A DNA stretch of 64,000 nt, from positions 1,488,001-1,552,000 of the forward strand of contig NZ_CP129672.1 in the NCBI RefSeq assembly GCF_030505195.1. The letters run 5' to 3'. Of this stretch, positions 8,796 through 19,505 are shown piece by piece (within the stretch, counting starts at the first letter, position 1; every line of letters starts with the position of its first letter). Made by a program: the position numbers and the translations under genes. The notes under the pieces were generated by a model. That model was not told the DNA's origin and did not search any database. It was given only the letters and a program-made list of their open reading frames with translations. The stretch is from Comamonas testosteroni (lineage in GTDB: Bacteria; Pseudomonadota; Gammaproteobacteria; Burkholderiales; Burkholderiaceae_C).

Positions 8796-10577
8796 TCAGC
8801 AGCTCCCTGCAGGGCCGGCCTCCCGGATCCCTTGCTGCGGCGAAAGCAGCCAGCGGGCCGTGTGGAACTGCGTCACGCTGTCGCGGTGGGCCACCGAGAC
8901 CAGTGCCCCGCCTCTGCTTTGCACCAGCTGCACCAGCCGGCTGTAGATCTGCGCTTCGGCGGCATTGTCCAGCGCGCTCGTGGCCTCGTCCGCAAACACC
9001 CAGGCCGGACGCTTGAGCAGGACCCGCGCCACGGACAGCCGCTGCTGTTCGCCTCCCGACAGGCTGCTGTTCCAGGCCCCCTGGCTGTCCAGCCGCTCCT
9101 GCAGCTGCGGCAGCTGCGCTTCGCGCAAGACCTGCTTGAGCTCAGCGTCGCTGTAGCTTGCCGCCGGCTCCGGATAGGCCAGGGCATCGCGCAGGCTGCC
9201 GTCGGCAAAATAGGGGCGCTGAGGAATGAACATCGCGTCCAGAGGCCGCTCCACCTGACCTCGCGCATAGGGCCAGATGCCCGCAAACGCCCGCAGCAAG
9301 GTGGACTTTCCGCTGCCCGAAGGCCCGCTGATCAGCAGCCTCTGGCCCGGGCGTATCTGAAGCTCGGCGTCCGCCACGATAGGGCTGCCTGCGGGCAGGG
9401 ACACATCGAGAGCCCGGGTCTGCAACTGGGTCGACGCTGCAAGCTGCACGCCCACCGGATGCTCCTCCTGCTCGCGCAGACTCTCGTCAAAACCGGCCAG
9501 ACGCAAGGTCGTGGCCCGCCAGGCCGCGATATCGGAGTAGTTGTTGACAATCCAGCTCAGCGAGTCCTGCACCTGATTGAAGGCCGAGCCTATCTGCATG
9601 AGCTGACCCAACTGGATGGCGCCACTGAAAAAGCGGGGTGCGGCAATGATGAAGGGAAAGACCACGGCCGCCTGGCCGAAGAAATTGGTAAACCATCCCA
9701 GACTCTTCTGTTTCTTGATCAGGTTCAGGTAGTTGCCCAGGGCATCGCCAAAACGCAGGCCGATCTGCGCGCCCTCCACGCGCTCGCCGCCGTCCAGGGC
9801 GATGGCTTCGGCATGCTCGCGCACGCGGATCAGGTGGTGGCGGAAATTGGCCTCCAGCTGCTGCTGGCGGCTGTTGAGCCAGACCTGGGGTTTGCCGATC
9901 CAGAAGGTGATGGCACTGCCGACCAGGCAATACAGCACCGCCATCCAGACCATGAAGCCGGAAACCTGCAGCTGCCCGCCGCCGAACAGGGCAGGCAGAC
10001 CGATATCGACGACGGAACTCAGGCTCCACAGAATGCCGACGAAGCTCACAAAGGTGACGGCCGCATTCAGCAGCCCCATGGACAGCGACACGGTATAGGT
10101 GGTGAAGAGATTCAGGTCCTCCTGAATCCGCTGGTCGGGGTTGTCGGGGGCCTTGGCATTGCCTTCCACGCCATAGCGCCCCAGCTCCAGCCGGTAGAAC
10201 GCCTTGGCCGACAACCAGCGCTGCAACATGTGCTCGGTCAGCCAGCGCCGCCAGTTGAGCTGCAGCAACTGCGTCAGATAGAACTTGTAGACCGCGATGA
10301 CGATATAGACCAGGGCCAGCCAGAGAAAGCGCCATAGCTGCTGCCAGAACACCTCGGCCTGCTTGTTCTGCAATGCGTCATAGAACACCCGGTTCCATTC
10401 ATTGATCTGCACCAGCATGAACACCGCTGCGAGATTGAGGCCCACGATGGCGGCCAGCAGCCCCCAGGCCTTCCATTTCTCCTCGGACTGGAAATAGGGC
10501 CGGGTCAGGGAAAAGGCCTGACGCAGCACTCCCGGTCGGTGTTTGCGGGACTCAGGTCCCGAAATCTTCGAATTCAT
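8796..10577 (-). CDS. ABC transporter, fused permease-ATPase of the SbmA/BacA/YddA family
   Basis: A 593-residue half-transporter, expected to dimerise in the inner membrane. Residues ~20-310 form the SbmA/BacA-like membrane domain, with hydrophobic segments starting at WGLLAAIVGLNLAAVFMLV. The C-terminal ATPase carries Walker A GPSGSGKST, signature LSGGEQQR and Walker B VFADEATSAL. The family includes E. coli YddA, peroxisomal ABCD proteins and the BacA vitamin B12/peptide importers; the substrate here cannot be told. Start: ATG 10577 is used; an in-frame GTG at 10610 is possible, and neither has a strong ribosome site. The gene stands alone, separated from nagZ by a terminator. Confidence 0.85.
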   Translation of the reverse strand: MNSKISGPESRKHRPGVLRQAFSLTRPYFQSEEKWKAWGLLAAIVGLNLAAVFMLVQINEWNRVFYDALQNKQAEVFWQQLWRFLWLALVYIVIAVYKFYLTQLLQLNWRRWLTEHMLQRWLSAKAFYRLELGRYGVEGNAKAPDNPDQRIQEDLNLFTTYTVSLSMGLLNAAVTFVSFVGILWSLSSVVDIGLPALFGGGQLQVSGFMVWMAVLYCLVGSAITFWIGKPQVWLNSRQQQLEANFRHHLIRVREHAEAIALDGGERVEGAQIGLRFGDALGNYLNLIKKQKSLGWFTNFFGQAAVVFPFIIAAPRFFSGAIQLGQLMQIGSAFNQVQDSLSWIVNNYSDIAAWRATTLRLAGFDESLREQEEHPVGVQLAASTQLQTRALDVSLPAGSPIVADAELQIRPGQRLLISGPSGSGKSTLLRAFAGIWPYARGQVERPLDAMFIPQRPYFADGSLRDALAYPEPAASYSDAELKQVLREAQLPQLQERLDSQGAWNSSLSGGEQQRLSVARVLLKRPAWVFADEATSALDNAAEAQIYSRLVQLVQSRGGALVSVAHRDSVTQFHTARWLLSPQQGIREAGPAGSC

Positions 10578-10711
10578 GCAGGCTTTCGGTGATTCTTGAA
10601 CAACTGGCACGGCACTGATGTCGCTGCCGGGCTACTGAGCTCACCCTAAGCCGGCTCGCTGAGGCCAGACTTAAATGTGCGGGACCGCCCTGCCCGGCTG
10701 TCGAAAGCCAT

Positions 10712-10748
10712 AAAAAAATCCGCTGCCCTTGCATCAGAGGCAGCGGAT
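10712..10748 (-). terminator. Intrinsic terminator of the acpS-nagZ transcript
   Basis: Stem ATCCGCTGCC (10718-10727) with GGCAGCGGAT (10739-10748), followed on the minus strand by a run of seven T (A 10712-10718 on +). It lies 24 bases past the nagZ stop and ends the long upstream minus-strand operon. Confidence 0.88.
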
Positions 10749-10771
10749 GGCGGGGTCGGGCAAGTCCTGGC

Positions 10772-11863
10772 CTACGGCAGCAGATCCAGCGCCTGCAGGT
10801 AGGCGGGCTGGCGCATCAGATCATCCCAGGCCTGGGGTTCGGTATCGGGCAGCAGCGAGACACGGCGCGATTCGGAGTCGATATCGGGCACCCAGCGACC
10901 ATCGCGCAGTGCGGCATCCATGCCGTCCAGCAACTCGTCCACATGCTCGCCCAGACCCAGGCTCTGGTTGCACAGCAGCACCATGTCGCAGCCTGCATTC
11001 AGGGCCGTCAACGCGGCATCGGTGTAGCTGATGAGTGCACCATCGATGCGGCGCGCGCCCTCCATGCTCAGGTCATCACTGAAGATGGCTCCGTCATAGC
11101 GCAGGCGGGCGCGCAGGATGTCCTTGAGCCATTTCTCGCTGAAGCCCGCCGGGCGCTTGTCCACCTTGGGATAGATCACATGGGCGGGCATGACGGCGGT
11201 CAGCACGCTGGACAGCCAGGGATAGGGCGCGGCGTCTTCGTCGAGGATAGCCGTCAGGCTGCGCTTGTCGACGGGAATGTCCACATGCGAATCGGCCTTC
11301 ACAAAGCCATGGCCAGGGAAATGCTTGCCGCAATTGCCCATGCCGGCCTGTAACAGGCCGTGCATCAGGCTTTTGGCCAGAGCGGCCACCACGCGCGGGT
11401 CGCGGTGAAAGCTGCGGTCACCGATGACCGAGGATTCGCCGTAGTCCAGATCCAGCACAGGCGTGAAGCTGAAGTCCACGCCGCAGGCGCGCAGCTCCGT
11501 ACCCAGCACATAGCCGGCGGCCGTGGCAGCGTTCATGGCCCGCATGGCGCCGCTGCCTTCGCGGTGCTTTTTGCCCTTACCGTCATCCATCCACATCTCG
11601 CCAAAGGCGCGCATCGGCGGAATATGCGTGAAGCCATCGGTGCGAAAGCGCTGCACGCGGCCGCCCTCGTGGTCCACGCTGATCAGCAGGTCGGGCTTGA
11701 CGGCCTTGATATCGGCGCACAGCTGGACCAGCGTACTGCGGTCTTCCCAGTTGCGCTTGAAGAGAATGATGCCGCCCACCAGCGGATGGGCCAGGCGCGC
11801 GCGGTCCACATCGGTCAGCGATGTGCCGGCAATATCAATGATCAGAGGTGCATGCATGCTCAT
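10772..11863 (-). CDS. nagZ: Beta-N-acetylhexosaminidase (cell-wall recycling)
   Basis: A 363-residue cytoplasmic family 3 glycoside hydrolase that removes GlcNAc from anhydro-muropeptides during peptidoglycan recycling. Family features are DHEGGRVQRF, the KHFPGHG catalytic loop and the FSDDLSM segment, which carries the Asp nucleophile. No signal peptide is seen, as expected for NagZ. Length is close to E. coli NagZ (341), with an extra acidic/basic insert near GEMWMDDGKGKKHREG. Start ATG 11863; ATG 11857 two codons later is equally possible. It is the last gene before the terminator at 10712-10748. Confidence 0.95.
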   Translation of the reverse strand: MSMHAPLIIDIAGTSLTDVDRARLAHPLVGGIILFKRNWEDRSTLVQLCADIKAVKPDLLISVDHEGGRVQRFRTDGFTHIPPMRAFGEMWMDDGKGKKHREGSGAMRAMNAATAAGYVLGTELRACGVDFSFTPVLDLDYGESSVIGDRSFHRDPRVVAALAKSLMHGLLQAGMGNCGKHFPGHGFVKADSHVDIPVDKRSLTAILDEDAAPYPWLSSVLTAVMPAHVIYPKVDKRPAGFSEKWLKDILRARLRYDGAIFSDDLSMEGARRIDGALISYTDAALTALNAGCDMVLLCNQSLGLGEHVDELLDGMDAALRDGRWVPDIDSESRRVSLLPDTEPQAWDDLMRQPAYLQALDLLP

Positions 11864-11875
11864 GATTTATATATT

Positions 11876-11920
11876 TCCATAGCATCCGGCGCTTATAGAT
11901 AAAGCACTAGAGGCTAATTT
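11876..11920. repeat. Intergenic AGCTAT/GCGCTT-family repeat copy
   Basis: CCATAGCATCC, GGCGCTTATAG and GAGGCTAATTTCA occur in the same order and spacing as in the copy at 7026-7079. It separates nagZ from acpS and could reduce read-through into nagZ. Confidence 0.5.
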
Positions 11921-12315
11921 CACTCTTTTCTTTCGACGACACAAAAGCTGGCTGCGTAGTCGGATTCATCGGTGACGGACAGGTGCGCCGTCAGATTGTT
12001 CTTCTCAAACCACTCCTTGAGTTCGCCATGCAGACGAATCGCAGGCTGGCCGCTGGGCAGCTTGATGACTTCGCAATGGCGCCAGGTCATGGGCATGACC
12101 ATGCCCATTCCCACGGCCTTGCTGAAAGCCTCCTTGGCCGAAAAGCGCGTGGCCATATAGCGGATGCCGCGCTCGGGCCAGCGCTCGCTGCGCGCCTTCC
12201 AGGTCGCCAGCTCGCCATCGGCCAGAACCTTGCGGGCAAAGCGCTCGCCATGCTTTTCCAGGCTGGCGCGAATGCGGCGCACGTCGCAGATATCGGTACC
12301 GATGCCGTAAATCAT
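11920..12315 (-). CDS. acpS: Holo-[acyl-carrier-protein] synthase
   Basis: A 131-residue phosphopantetheinyl transferase that attaches 4'-phosphopantetheine from CoA to apo-ACP. The Mg-binding Asp ([11 protein letters not shown]) and the second motif [10 protein letters not shown] are intact. Start ATG 12315 follows AAAGGAG at ideal distance. Its substrate is presumably AcpP encoded at 24639-24878. It lies between pdxJ and nagZ on the same strand; pdxJ-acpS is a widespread proteobacterial pair (from general knowledge). The gap to pdxJ holds a repeat copy. Confidence 0.95.
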   Translation of the reverse strand: MIYGIGTDICDVRRIRASLEKHGERFARKVLADGELATWKARSERWPERGIRYMATRFSAKEAFSKAVGMGMVMPMTWRHCEVIKLPSGQPAIRLHGELKEWFEKNNLTAHLSVTDESDYAASFCVVERKE

Positions 12316-12339
12316 CCATGACTCCTTTTAGAGAAAAAG

Positions 12340-12386
12340 GCCTAAAACGCTGACCTACAAAGTGCTATCAGCTATCTTTTCAGGAA
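12340..12386. repeat. Intergenic AGCTAT/GCGCTT-family repeat copy (inverted)
   Basis: Read on the minus strand it gives GATAGCTGATAGCACTT, then CAGCG and TTTTAGGCC. The order matches the copies at 11876-11920 and 40028-40072. It fills the pdxJ-acpS gap. Confidence 0.5.
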
Positions 12387-13153
12387 TTTTTGCCAGCCAT
12401 GCCAGAGTCGATGCAGGCCTGGTAGGCCTTGACAGTCTCGGCATAGCCCAGCTCCAGCGCATCGGCGACCAGAGCGTGGCCGATGGAGACCTCAGCCAGA
12501 CCAGGCACCCGGGCCACGAAGGCCGCCAGGTTGTCGCGATTGAGGTCATGGCCGGCATTGATGCCCAGTCCTGCATCCAGCGCAGCCTGCGCGGCCCTGG
12601 CATAGGCTTGCAGTTGCTGCTCCTGGCCGGCTTGGCCCCAGTTGGCGGCAAAGGGCTCGGTGTAGAGTTCCACGCGGTCGGCGCCGACCGCCTTGGCAGC
12701 CGCCATCTGCTCGGGGATGGGATCCATGAACAGGCTCACGCGCACGCCCAGCGCCTTGCATTCGGCAATCAAGGGCTTGAGGCGTTCGGCATCCTGGGGA
12801 AAGCTCCAGCCATGGTCGCTGGTGAACTGGTCTTCGCTGTCGGGCACGAACGTGGCCTGATGCGGACGCGTCTGGCGGATGAAATCCATCAGGTTCTGCG
12901 TGGGATTGCCTTCGATATTGAACTCGGCCTGAGGCCAGTTTTTGAGCAGCTCATGCAGCTCGAACACATCCTGCGCACGGATATGGCGCTCATCGGGACG
13001 CGGGTGAATGGTGATGCCCTGCGCTCCGGCCTCCAGGCAGATCTGCGCCGCACGCGTCACGGAGGGAATGCCCAGATGGCGGGTATTGCGCAGCAGCGCC
13101 ACCTTGTTGACATTGACCGAAAGCGCGGTGCGTGGGGAGGCAGAGGTATTCAT
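12380..13153 (-). CDS. pdxJ: Pyridoxine 5'-phosphate synthase
   Basis: A 257-residue TIM-barrel enzyme that condenses 1-deoxyxylulose 5-phosphate with 3-amino-2-oxopropyl phosphate to form pyridoxine 5'-phosphate. Family signatures include [15 protein letters not shown] at the start, [27 protein letters not shown] and GINAGHDLN. Start ATG 13153 overlaps the recO stop as ATGA, indicating translational coupling; the open frame continues upstream only as antisense-like read-through of recO. Length equals the family norm (~243-260). Confidence 0.96.
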   Translation of the reverse strand: MNTSASPRTALSVNVNKVALLRNTRHLGIPSVTRAAQICLEAGAQGITIHPRPDERHIRAQDVFELHELLKNWPQAEFNIEGNPTQNLMDFIRQTRPHQATFVPDSEDQFTSDHGWSFPQDAERLKPLIAECKALGVRVSLFMDPIPEQMAAAKAVGADRVELYTEPFAANWGQAGQEQQLQAYARAAQAALDAGLGINAGHDLNRDNLAAFVARVPGLAEVSIGHALVADALELGYAETVKAYQACIDSGMAGKNS

Positions 13154-13929
13154 AGCGATTGCAGATCCATCATCAGCTGGCGGGTGCGCAGCATGGTTGA
13201 GCCGCAATGGTATTGCAGAAGATGGCGCAATTGCGGCTTCAGGGCCTGGGCCACTTCGGGCTCGGACAGCGCGTTCAGGGTTCTCGGAAACGGCTGCTCG
13301 GCCTGCAGCGCCAGCTCTATGCTCTGCCACTGCACGCCGGTCAGGGCCGCGCGTTCGTAGCCAGAAGCCTGGCGCAACCCACCATCGGCCACCAGCGTGT
13401 AGCGCAAAACACTGTTGACCTGGCTGAGCGTGGCGCTTTCCTGCCTCAGATCGGGCAGATGGCCGAGTTCGCGCAGCAGCACCAGCTCGAAGGCGCGCAG
13501 CACGGGCTCGATGGCCTCGGTCGTGCCGCCATGCTGGCCAGCCAGCACGCGCACCACACCGGCATAGATGTCGAACAGCGCCGTATAAGGGTCGTCGCGT
13601 GCCAGCAGGCGCAGCAGCAGCTCGTTCAGGTACATGCCCGACCACAGCGCATCGCCCTGGGGCATGACATGGCCGCCCACCCATTCCGCCCCCTTCAGGC
13701 TATGAATCTCGGCATTGCCCTCTGCTCCCAGCGTGTAGCTGAGCTTGAGCGGCTGCAGCGGCAGCAGCACAGGGCGAAAGTTGGAGGTATGGCGCTTGAC
13801 GCCCTTGGCCGCAAGCGCCACGCGCCCGCGATGGCGTGTGAACACCTCCAGGATCAGGCTGGATTCGCTCCAGTCGTACTGGTGCAGGATGTATGCGGGT
13901 TCGTCACCGACGCGTTTGGCGCTAGCCAT
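13150..13929 (-). CDS. recO: DNA repair protein RecO
   Basis: A 259-residue recombination mediator that, with RecR, loads RecA onto SSB-coated single strands in the RecF pathway. The N-terminal OB fold is visible ([20 protein letters not shown]...[12 protein letters not shown]), followed by the helical domain ([23 protein letters not shown]). ATG 13929 has CGGAG upstream; the in-frame start at 13995 lies in repeat sequence. It is the fourth gene of the rnc-era-recO-pdxJ order, separated from era by a GC-rich repeat and coupled to pdxJ by ATGA. Confidence 0.94.
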   Translation of the reverse strand: MASAKRVGDEPAYILHQYDWSESSLILEVFTRHRGRVALAAKGVKRHTSNFRPVLLPLQPLKLSYTLGAEGNAEIHSLKGAEWVGGHVMPQGDALWSGMYLNELLLRLLARDDPYTALFDIYAGVVRVLAGQHGGTTEAIEPVLRAFELVLLRELGHLPDLRQESATLSQVNSVLRYTLVADGGLRQASGYERAALTGVQWQSIELALQAEQPFPRTLNALSEPEVAQALKPQLRHLLQYHCGSTMLRTRQLMMDLQSL

Positions 13930-13959
13930 GACTTGCTCCGTACCACAACAAAAAGGTGA

Positions 13960-14066
13960 AGGGGGCGGTTTTGCCGCCAGGCCGCCCCAAGGCAAAACCC
14001 GGCCTAAGCCGGGTCAGGGCCCCCTCGGGGGGCAGCGAGCACACGCAGTGAGCGAGCGTAGGGGTC
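13960..14066. repeat. GC-rich intergenic repeat between era and recO
   Basis: A ~100-base palindrome-rich segment with GCCCCCTCGGGGGGCAG, AAACCCGGCCTAAGCCGGG and a distal GCAGTGAGCGAGCGTAGGGG. I recognise this general type as a very common intergenic element in Comamonadaceae. It interrupts the era-recO junction and could form stable RNA stems. Confidence 0.6.
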
Positions 14067-14074
14067 AAAAAGTT

Positions 14075-15178
14075 TTACTCATAGCCGAAGGACCTGACCC
14101 GGGCCTCGTCATCGGCCCAGCCGGACTTGACCTTGACCCAGACTTCCAGGAACACCTTGGCGTTGAGCAGCTTTTCCAGTTCCTGGCGGGTTTCGGTGGA
14201 AATGCGCTTGAGGCGCTCGCCACCCTGGCCGATCACCATGGCCTTGTGACCGTCGCGCTCGACCACGATGGTGGCGGCAACGCGCATGAAGCGGCCGAAC
14301 TTGGGGCTGGGCTCCTCTTCGAACTTGTCGATGACCACCGTCGAGGTGTAGGGAAGCTCGTCGCCCGTGAAGCGGAACAGCTTCTCGCGCAGGGTCTCGG
14401 AAGCCAGGAACTTCTCGCTGCGGTCGGTCAGTTCGTCCTCACCGTAGAACCAGGGCTGCTGCGGCAGGTATTTGGCGCAGATGCCATACATGCGCTCGAT
14501 ATCCTTTTTGTTCTTGGCCGACATGGGCACGAACTCGGCAAAAGGATGGCGCTCCTGCATATCGCGCAGCCAGGGCGCGATCTCGGCGCGTCGACCCACG
14601 GTATCGAGCTTGTTGGCGATCAAGAGCGTGGGAATGCCTGGCTTGAACAGGCTAAGCACCTTGGCATCGGCCAGCGTGAAGCTGCCCGCCTCCACCACGA
14701 ACAGAATCAGGTCCACATCGCCGATCGCGCCCATCACAGTCTTGTTGAGCGACTTGTTCAGGGCGGTGGAATGCTTGGTCTGGAAACCGGGGGTATCCAC
14801 AAAGACGAACTGGGTCTCGTCCTTGGTGCGGATGCCGGTGATGCGGTGGCGCGTGGTCTGTGCCTTGCGCGAAGTGATGGAGATCTTCTGACCCACCAGT
14901 GCGTTCATCAGCGTGGACTTGCCCACATTGGGCTTGCCGACGATGGCGATCAGGCCGCAGCGCTGCTCTTCGGGCGCGTAGACGCGCGCCGGAGCTTCTT
15001 CCTCCTGGTCGCGGATGGCGGTCGGCGTGCTGCCCGGCTTGGCAGCAGCCAGCATGGCGCTGATGTAGTCCAGGTTGGGGTCGCTGATATCGGTAGTCAC
15101 AGACTTGGGACCTTTTTGGCCCTTGGCTTTTTCTGCACCTGCGGTGCCCGCTATCTTTTTCTTAGCAGCATCGGTCAT
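14075..15178 (-). CDS. era: GTPase Era
   Basis: A 367-residue ribosome-assembly GTPase that binds the 3' end of 16S rRNA. G1 GKPNVGKST (81-89), the switch region with TTRHRI, G3 DTPG and G4 NKLD are intact, and the C-terminal KH domain ends with [13 protein letters not shown]. Compared with E. coli Era (301 residues) it has an extra ~70-residue N-terminal extension, at first Lys/Ala-rich and probably disordered. ATG 15178 overlaps the rnc stop (ATGA), so translation is coupled to RNase III, a classic arrangement. A longer in-frame start lies inside rnc and is not credible. Confidence 0.96.
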   Translation of the reverse strand: MTDAAKKKIAGTAGAEKAKGQKGPKSVTTDISDPNLDYISAMLAAAKPGSTPTAIRDQEEEAPARVYAPEEQRCGLIAIVGKPNVGKSTLMNALVGQKISITSRKAQTTRHRITGIRTKDETQFVFVDTPGFQTKHSTALNKSLNKTVMGAIGDVDLILFVVEAGSFTLADAKVLSLFKPGIPTLLIANKLDTVGRRAEIAPWLRDMQERHPFAEFVPMSAKNKKDIERMYGICAKYLPQQPWFYGEDELTDRSEKFLASETLREKLFRFTGDELPYTSTVVIDKFEEEPSPKFGRFMRVAATIVVERDGHKAMVIGQGGERLKRISTETRQELEKLLNAKVFLEVWVKVKSGWADDEARVRSFGYE

Positions 15179-15858
15179 GGATTTTTGGCTTTCACTTTTT
15201 CCAGCAAGGCAGCGGCGGCTGCCTGCTCGCCCATGCGTCGGGATGCTCCCGAGCCCTGGGCGCTGATATTCCATTCGGCAATCGTGCACTCGACCTTGAA
15301 GGTCTGCTTGTGCGCCGCGCCACTGATTTCCACCACATGGTATTGCGGCAGCTTCATGCGCTTGCCCTGTAGCAATTCCTGCAGTGCGGTCTTGGGGTCT
15401 TTGTCGGCCGCACGCATGTGGGGATTGATGTCCACGCCCTCGAAGAGGTGGTGGACGACTGTCTCGCCGGCGGCAAAACCGGCATCGAGGTAGACGGCTC
15501 CGATCAGCGCCTCCACGGCATCGGCCAGGATGGACGGGCGCTGCTTGCCACCGGACTTGGCTTCGCCCTCACCCAGACGCAGCAGATCGGGCAACTGCAG
15601 CTTCAGCGCAATCTTGTGCAGCGTGCCTTCCTTGACGAGATTGGCCCGAACACGCGACAGATCGCCTTCGGGCATGGAGGCCAGCTTGGCATAGAGCAAG
15701 CTGGAGATGGCCAGACTGAGCACCGAGTCGCCCAGAAACTCCAGTCGCTCGTTGTTGTCGGCCGAAAAGCTGCGGTGCGTGATGGCACGCTGCAGCAGCG
15801 CCGGGTTGGCAAATTGATGTTGCAGCCTTTGCTGCAGAGCGACTAGAGCAGGTTCCAC
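15175..15858 (-). CDS. rnc: Ribonuclease III
   Basis: A 227-residue double-strand-specific endoribonuclease for rRNA processing and mRNA decay. The catalytic signature [12 protein letters not shown] is at about residues 36-47, the second acidic cluster is in the [19 protein letters not shown] segment, and a dsRNA-binding domain occupies ~155-225. The start is GTG 15858, which gives the same spacing to the signature as E. coli RNase III; no nearby ATG fits. It is flanked by the DUF4845 gene (9-base gap) and era (ATGA overlap). Confidence 0.96.
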   Translation of the reverse strand: MEPALVALQQRLQHQFANPALLQRAITHRSFSADNNERLEFLGDSVLSLAISSLLYAKLASMPEGDLSRVRANLVKEGTLHKIALKLQLPDLLRLGEGEAKSGGKQRPSILADAVEALIGAVYLDAGFAAGETVVHHLFEGVDINPHMRAADKDPKTALQELLQGKRMKLPQYHVVEISGAAHKQTFKVECTIAEWNISAQGSGASRRMGEQAAAAALLEKVKAKNP

Positions 15859-15867
15859 CTGAAAGGT

Positions 15868-16218
15868 CTATTTCTTGAAACGGTAAACAAGGTAGGCAGG
15901 GCCTGCCAGATGAATCTCACGGGAATACTCGAAGCCCACGACGATCTTGTCGTTGACCTTGGTCACGTTCAGATCGTTGCCGGAGATGGACTTGAAATCA
16001 TCAATGGAGGCCGAACGATCAAAGCTGGCCTTGACTTCGGCAACGCTACTGCCTTCAGCGGCGGCCTTGTTGGCCGCCTTGGTGATGGCCTGGTACTCCA
16101 GGAAGACGGGCACCGATTGTGCGCCAATTGCGGCAACCGCCACGATGATGGCCACGAGAAACACCAGACCGATGAAGGACAGACCACGCTGCCTGGAGCG
16201 CAATGCCAGATTTTTCAT
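15868..16218 (-). CDS. DUF4845 membrane-anchored protein
   Basis: A 116-residue protein with a short basic N-terminus (MKNLALRSRQRG) and one TM segment at about 13-35 (LSFIGLVFLVAIIVAVAAIGAQ). A soluble periplasmic domain of ~80 residues follows. The start resembles type IV pilin-like N-termini (RQRGLSFIGLV), and DUF4845 proteins are regularly encoded between lepB and rnc in betaproteobacteria. The function is unknown. A GAGGGG ribosome site precedes ATG 16218. The position suggests co-transcription with lepA-lepB-rnc-era. Confidence 0.88.
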   Translation of the reverse strand: MKNLALRSRQRGLSFIGLVFLVAIIVAVAAIGAQSVPVFLEYQAITKAANKAAAEGSSVAEVKASFDRSASIDDFKSISGNDLNVTKVNDKIVVGFEYSREIHLAGPAYLVYRFKK

Positions 16219-16290
16219 GCTTTTCCCCTCTGAAGCCGGGCATGTTTCTGCCCGTGTATCCCAGAAAAATGACGAAACGATTGCCGGGGT

Positions 16291-17267
16291 TCAGTGGAAG
16301 CGGCCGATACGGCTCAGATCACCGAAGTTCATCCAGACAAAAAATGCCTTGCCCACGATGTTCTGGTCCGGCACAAAGCCCCAGTAGCGCGAGTCCAGCG
16401 AGTTGTCGCGGTTGTCGCCCATCATGAAGTAGTACCCTTCGGGCACCTTGCAGGTCACGCCTTCAACGCTGTAGCGGCAGTTTTCCTTGTACTCGAAGTT
16501 GCTCGCTCCCTGAATGAAGGCCGGCACATCGTTGTTGACGATGGTACGGTGCGGCTGCTCGCCCAGGGTTTCCTCGAACTGCTTGAAGTAACGCATCACG
16601 TCACGGTCCAGAAAGTCCGGCAGCTCGCGGGTGGGCAGCTCCTTGCCGTTGATGCTCAGACGCTTGTTGATATAGGCCACCTCATCGCCGGGCACGCCCA
16701 CCACACGCTTGATGTAGTCCAGCGTGGGCTGGGGCGGGTAGCGGAACACCATCACATCGCCACGCTGGGGCTTGTTGCCTTCGGTGATCTTCTTGTTGAT
16801 CACGGGCAGACGGATGCCGTAGGTGAATTTGTTGACCAGGATCAGGTCGCCCACCATCAGCGTCGGAATCATGGAGCCCGAGGGAATCTTGAACGGCTCG
16901 AACAGGAAGGAGCGCAGCACGAAGACGATGGCGATCACCGGGAACAGACCGGCGGTCCAGTCCAGCCACCAGGGCTGCATGAGGATGCGGTCCCTGGCGT
17001 CGTCGGAGACCTCGATGTCTGTCTTGGCGATGCCCATGCGGTCCAGCTCGGCGCGGCGCTCGACCGCAGCCTGCTCCAGAGCGGCCGCAGCCGCTCGGCG
17101 CCGCGGCCAGAAGTAAAAGCGCTCGGCCAGCCAGTACACGCCGGTCACCACGGTTGCCAGAAACAGCAGCAATGCGAAGTTGCCTTCGATGGAGCCGGTG
17201 TACCAGGCAGCGATATAGCCTACAAAGGCCGCCAGGATGGCGGCCGTGATCCACTGCATGACTTGCA

Positions 17268-17268
<1 letters not shown>
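16291..17268 (-). CDS. lepB: Signal peptidase I
   Basis: A 325-residue inner-membrane serine protease that cleaves Sec signal peptides. Two N-terminal TM segments (about 5-25 and 32-52) precede the catalytic domain. Nucleophile Ser132 is in KIPSGSMIPT and general-base Lys187 in DYIKRVVG; the conserved MGDNRDNSLDSRYWG box is near the C-terminus. Length matches E. coli LepB (324). ATG 17268 overlaps the lepA stop as TGATG and has a GGAGG site just before it, favouring it over ATG 17259. Confidence 0.96.
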
Positions 17269-19076
<1,808 letters not shown>

Positions 19077-19126
19077 CAACGAGAAAGACAGCTTTGGAAT
19101 TGAAAAAAGTGGCCTGCAGCAGCAAG

Positions 19127-19160
19127 AAAAAAGGGCGCGTCCCTCAAGCGGCGCGCCCTT
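19127..19160 (-). terminator. Intrinsic-terminator hairpin in the lepA leader (possible attenuator)
   Basis: On the minus strand AAGGGCGCG pairs perfectly with CGCGCCCTT around a 12-base loop and is followed by six T. It ends 51 bases before the lepA ATG. The nearest upstream minus-strand gene, mucD, stops 345 bases away. If lepA is transcribed from the promoter candidate at 19199-19226, this structure is inside its 5' leader. Confidence 0.75.
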
Positions 19161-19198
19161 AACCAACAATCTCTGGCAACTGCGATAGTTGGGACTTT

Positions 19199-19226
19199 AT
19201 TGTAGGCAAAACTGGCCGCAAGCCAA
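19199..19226 (-). promoter_or_regulatory. Candidate sigma-70 promoter for lepA
   Basis: On the minus strand a TTGGCT -35-like hexamer is followed after 16 bases by TACAAT (complement of 19199-19204), 5/6 to the -10 consensus. Transcription would start near 19192, upstream of the terminator-like hairpin. Sequence match only. Confidence 0.4.
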
Positions 19227-19273
19227 GACCCGGCAAGGCTTGACAAGTTTCGGTTTGTGATTTTCGAATTCAT

Positions 19274-19293
19274 TTATCAACAAATTATCCACA
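19274..19293 (+). promoter_or_regulatory. Two adjacent DnaA-box-like 9-mers
   Basis: TTATCAACA (19274-19282) and TTATCCACA (19285-19293), the second an exact consensus DnaA box, lie in the same orientation two bases apart in an AT-richer part of the mucD-lepA gap. No dnaA or dnaN gene is nearby, so an origin is not proposed. Confidence 0.45.
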
Positions 19294-19444
19294 AACCGGA
19301 AAACACTGTTTAGCCATCAGCAGCCGGAGATTGCAAAGGCTTTTGCACCGCTTGAAAACCGCCTGTCAGCGTGATTTTTTGCGTCCAACCACCATGCATT
19401 TGCGTGGGATTCTACCCAATGGCATAGGGACACTGACAGGCTGA

Positions 19445-19485
19445 GGGCTTGTTGTCATTTCAGATCACGAAATGGCAACAAGCCC
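19445..19485. other. Long hairpin downstream of mucD
   Basis: GGGCTTGTTG (19445-19454) pairs with CAACAAGCCC (19476-19485), with a further nearly paired inner stem (TCATTTC/GAAATGG). It starts 21 bases past the mucD stop but has no T-run on either strand, so it may block 3' decay or act as a factor-dependent end. Confidence 0.6.
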
Positions 19486-19505
19486 ATGCAGGCTTTTCAC
19501 CACAG

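Noticed and set aside
8775..10337. A 520-codon plus-strand frame over the ABC transporter
   Set aside because: The minus-strand gene has Walker A, signature and Walker B motifs, and the plus frame matches nothing.
13745..15493. A 582-codon plus-strand frame over era and rnc
   Set aside because: Antisense to two coupled conserved genes; no recognisable domain.
19274..19293. A replication origin
   Set aside because: Only two DnaA boxes, with no dnaA, dnaN, rpmH or clear unwinding element nearby.
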